Source: Halichondria panicea
Taxonomy: Eukaryota; Porifera; Demospongiae; Suberitida; Halichondriidae
Direction: 5' to 3'
Assembly: GCF_963675165.1 (NCBI RefSeq)
Contig: NC_087382.1
Span: 3,387,963-3,451,962 of the forward strand
DNA: 64,000 bases
The position numbers were made by a program, and so were the translations under genes. The notes under the pieces were generated by a model. The model was not told the origin of the DNA and did no database searches. It was given only the letters and a program-made list of their open reading frames with translations. Of this stretch, positions 60,503 to 64,000 are shown piece after piece (position 1 is the stretch's first letter; each line of letters opens with the position of its first letter).

Positions 60503-63500
60503 ATGGGACAGGAACAGTCCAAAAGTATGGGACAGGAACAGTCTGCTGAGTAAGTGATCGTCTTACAGCCTAACATTTTTATTGTTGTTTTTTAACCAGG
60601 ACACAGTCCAAGGAGTTATGGGTTGCTGCTAGGGCTGGTGATGCAAGCAAAGTGCAGTCCCTGCTGGCACGTGGGGCCGACCCTAACCACCCCTGGTACT
60701 ATTATCCATTACGCAACGCTTGTGAGAATGGTCACCTGGAGATAGTGAAGGCACTTGTTGAGGCTGGAGCAGACACTGGGAGATGGGATCATCGGGGCAT
60801 GTCTCCAGTTCATTTTGCAGCCAAGTGGGGTCATAAGAAAGTGTTGGTTTACTTGATCAGGGATTGCAAGTGCAGCGCTGGTGAGTCGTTTTCCATTCAC
60901 TAGCAGTTGCTACATAACTCCCACGGCCAACCCTATATATATCAATTTTTCACATTGCAAATATTTTTGTGGGACTTTAATATCAGTTTAATTTGTAACG
61001 AATACGGAATACATGCATGGCTTGGGCTTCTTAATTTTGAATGAGTTGGTTATGTACACGAACTATGCGTTCGAGGCCTTGAGGGCCTGGCTTAGGGATG
61101 GACATTTAGTTCCTTACAAATGCACCAGTCCTGTAATATTTAAATATTAGTGATACCAACATTCACTTGTGTATAGATACCAGGGACCAGCACAACGATA
61201 CTCCACTCCACGATGCATGCTATTGGGGTCACCTAGATATGGTGCAGTACTTGGTGGAGGAGGCCCACTGTGACATCAGTGAGTGTACCATAATTTTATC
61301 TGTCCTTGTGTACAAATTTGTTTTTATGAACACTTTCAGATGTACGGAACAACAGCAACCAGACTGTACTTCATGCAGCCTGCTGTCTAATTGGTGGTGA
61401 GTCGAAGTAATTAGAGATTATAGTAACTACATAGCCCTAAAAGTACTTGTTTGTAACAAACCAGAAATAAGAGTATATGCATGTAATAGATATAGCATGG
61501 GAGACCGAGTGTTTTATGGAATATACATGTACAAGCACAAGGGTGAACCTCCGAGGGCGAGTTGCTTGTATATTTCAATAAAACACGAGGATTCTCCTGC
61601 TATAATATTATGCAGGATGACCCCTTACCAAAACGTGTAATAAGAACACGGAAGGAACTGTATGACTTTTATTACATCCTTGTAACCTATATAAAATTAT
61701 AAGATCCTTACAATACAGTGCATGTATTATTATAACCAACTGCATTCCCGTTTAATATTGTAACTTTAGGTAAGAGATGGACGTCCAATCAGCTTGCATT
61801 GGTGCAGTACTTGGTTGAGAAGGCTAACTGTGACATCAGTGAGTTTATTTAAATGTAATGTGTATACAATCTCTTGACCATTAACATGCACATGCAGATG
61901 CAACTGATAAGCGAGGCAGGACACCCCTTGACATAGCTAAAGGGAGGAGTGATTACGAGGACATTGTTGACTACCTCAAGACTCGACAAGAATCATCTAG
62001 ACAACCAGGCAAGTTATGAAAAAACATTTCACCGGCATCCTAAATAATTGGCATAGCTATACATTATAAAGAGATTAGTGGTGTGCATAATGTTATGTTT
62101 ACACGACTCAACAACTGTTACTCATGGCAACCAGGCACGACGTTATGAACATATTTAACCGAAATTGTTATCACGAGGAATTCCTAGTAAATTGTTATCT
62201 GAGTACATTTTCCTCAATGAAGTAAAAAAATGTCATGCCAGCAAAGGCTTCGCCATGCATACAGTAATTATAACTATACCATAGCTATATATTATTTATA
62301 GTCAGTCACATTTACTTCCTTGTACATTCAGGAAAAGATGGTATTGGGAGTCAAACAGCTGTTCCACTCACACAAGACGAGGCTGATGCTCTGCAGAAGC
62401 TTCTCGAGGGAGCACAAGTCACCATTGTTCATCCCATTGTTGCTGGCACAATCACTCTGGAGGATGTTCAGCAGCTGCTTACTCAGAGAGGACTGGAGAT
62501 TATGGCCGACGACCTCAGGACAAGACTCAGACTAAGTAAGCTTAAAATTACTATTTTTAGTGCTTATCACATGATCTCCAGTCAATCAGTTTAGCTTAAA
62601 GTAGTCACACGACCGTGATTTGTAATCTCCACACTTAACTGATTACTTGCCAAATGGTTCTCGCTAAAATTTCAATGTTTTGTTATTTTTCATATGATCA
62701 AAGTAACTTAATCTCTACTAATTTCTCCATAATTATAGTTATGACTGAGCAACAAAGAAACCTCGAGATACTCAACAATCTAATGACAGATGAAGACACT
62801 ATCGATGTTTGTTACCCAAGGCTATTTCTTGTTGGGCCGCCATCTGTTGGCAAGACGACCACACTCAATCGACTGCTGGGGGAGTTTGAGAACATTGACT
62901 CTGCTGGAGACAAAGCCAAGCTTAGAAGCACACTGCTTGCTAACTGCAAACAAATACTTGCCTTCGTTAATGAAAACACAGCAAAATGGTTGTCATCCAA
63001 AGATGTTGACGAAGAAACAAAGCTCTTGTTTGGCTACTTGCGTGAATCTAAGTCTGAAACCACTCCTAACAAAAAGAGAAGCATCGCAACCTCAACCGAT
63101 TCTCCTGTATTAATACCCAAGCAAAAAACTCGATCTAGACATCCCACAAAAGTGTTTCCGAAAGAAAGCAGATCACCACTACACCAAGCCACAGCTACTC
63201 AGCGTACAACAATGAGTCATCCAAGAAGCAAACTACTACCAATAAAATCAAAATTACAACAGCTAATAAAGAATGCTGACTATTCCAAAATGGCCGATTT
63301 CCTTGGCGATATTTTACTGAACATTCACGACATCGGAGGTCAGCCAGGCTTTTTGGAAATGCTACCAGCCCTGAGCACTGGTCCGGCCATGTATCTAGTG
63401 TTCTTAGATCTCAGTAAGGAACTTGACAAGCTGTACAAAATACCTTTCAGTCGAGATGGTATGGAAATTATTCCCTTCAATTCTGTTCACACTACAGAAG

Positions 63501-64000
63501 CCACAATCTCTCAAATCCTCACCTCTATTGCCAGTGTCCATTGCATCTCAAGAGATCCCACTCCTCTTATTGATGTTGACAGAGCTAGTGATGCTCTTAA
63601 AGAAAGAATTAAAACATTTAAACAAGTTAAACCGGTAGCAGCCTTGATAGGCACACACAAAGACAAGCTGACCGACCCCGAGAGACAAATCAGCGAGAAA
63701 AATGAGGCACTTACAAAAGTTATCAATAAATTCCCCGAAATTATTATTTCTCCAAGATCAAAACAGCAGAATATTGAGCACAGCGAACCTATAGACGGAG
63801 CCCATACACAATCAGGTTCAAAATCTTGTTTCTTCTCAGTAGATAACCTCAATGGAACTGAAGTGTCTGACATCGGCCCCGTTCGTAATTTCTTAAGTCG
63901 AATAATTTTGTCTCGCTTCAAAAATGCTTCTCTTCCGATTCGACCGAAATGGCTCATTTTTGGGTTGCTTCTTCGAAAACAATTTCAAATAGCTACAATT
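60503..64000 (+). CDS. Roco gene D: ankyrin-Roc protein, 5' part (continues beyond window)
   Basis: Exons: 60503-60549, 60600-60880, 61177-61278, 61340-61396, 61770-61838, 61898-62008, 62332-62535, 62739 to the edge. Phases agree and no stop is seen. The first exon carries a duplicated start, MGQEQSKSMGQEQSAE, with both ATGs in frame (60503 and 60527). Ankyrin repeats differ from the other copies (EADT-type loops: GRWDHRGMSPVHFAAKWG; DQHNDTPLHDACYWG). Roc motifs GPPSVGKTT, DIGGQ and THKD are all present. COR, Ig and death parts lie outside the window and are expected by analogy. The GC donor after 62008 is shared with the other copies. Confidence 0.85.
61491..61604. repeat. 114-bp fold-back repeat in a Roco D intron
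   Basis: Counterpart of 15017-15130, with one change in the right end (TCTCCTGCTATA). Confidence 0.72.

Larger units (their letters stand above)
57643..64000 (+). repeat. Segmental duplication unit 4 (cut by the window edge)
   Basis: ANKIB1 3' half D followed by Roco D in the same order as the other units; it runs off the right edge. Confidence 0.85.

Overview
This is a eukaryotic, animal (metazoan) chromosome segment. Nearly every gene is split by short GT-AG introns (about 45-600 bp), and the recognisable genes are animal ones: SON, UBE2E, ANKIB1, GET1/WRB, APEX1 and CNPPD1. CA/GT microsatellites and small inverted-repeat elements fill introns. The AT-rich compact layout and the tandem array of ankyrin-Roco-death-domain genes suggest an early-branching invertebrate, most likely a demosponge (inference; no species marker is visible). 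All exon models were read by eye from splice sites, and most add up to an exact multiple of three.

Layout. 0.1-4.9 kb (+): SON, an RS-rich splicing co-factor with G-patch and dsRNA-binding domain. 5.2-6.7 kb (-): UBE2E ubiquitin-conjugating enzyme, head-to-head with 7.2-13.4 kb (+) ANKIB1, an ankyrin/RBR ubiquitin ligase. From about 11.1 kb to the right edge the window is a tandem segmental duplication. Its unit was originally [3' half of ANKIB1 - Roco gene - GET1(-) - 5' part of APEX1]. The duplication breakpoint joins the last retained APEX1 intron to an ANKIB1 intron; units begin near 11114, 24555, 45534 and 57643. Unit 2 carries about 10 kb of unrelated DNA (about 33.49-43.55 kb) with a 5'-truncated CNPPD1 gene (-), an initiator tRNA-Met, minisatellites, a long palindrome and MITEs.

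The central system is the family of four Roco genes (A 14059-20947, B 27643-33445, C 48321-54034, D 60503 to beyond the edge). Each encodes an N-myristoylation-type start (MGQEQS), ankyrin repeats, a Roc GTPase domain and a COR-like region. A, B and C also show an intracellular Ig-like domain and a C-terminal death domain; in D these lie past the edge. A, B and C have complete open coding sequences of 1278, 1319 and 1286 aa. The architecture resembles the ankyrin-Roco-death half of DAPK1 without a kinase. The passenger genes in the same units (GET1, APEX1, ANKIB1 3' halves) are broken by frameshifts, stops and deletions, several shared by all visible copies. Between A and C the first ankyrin exon has mostly replacement changes while its flanking intron is almost identical, which fits diversifying selection on a recognition surface such as an innate-immune or self/non-self sensor (inference).
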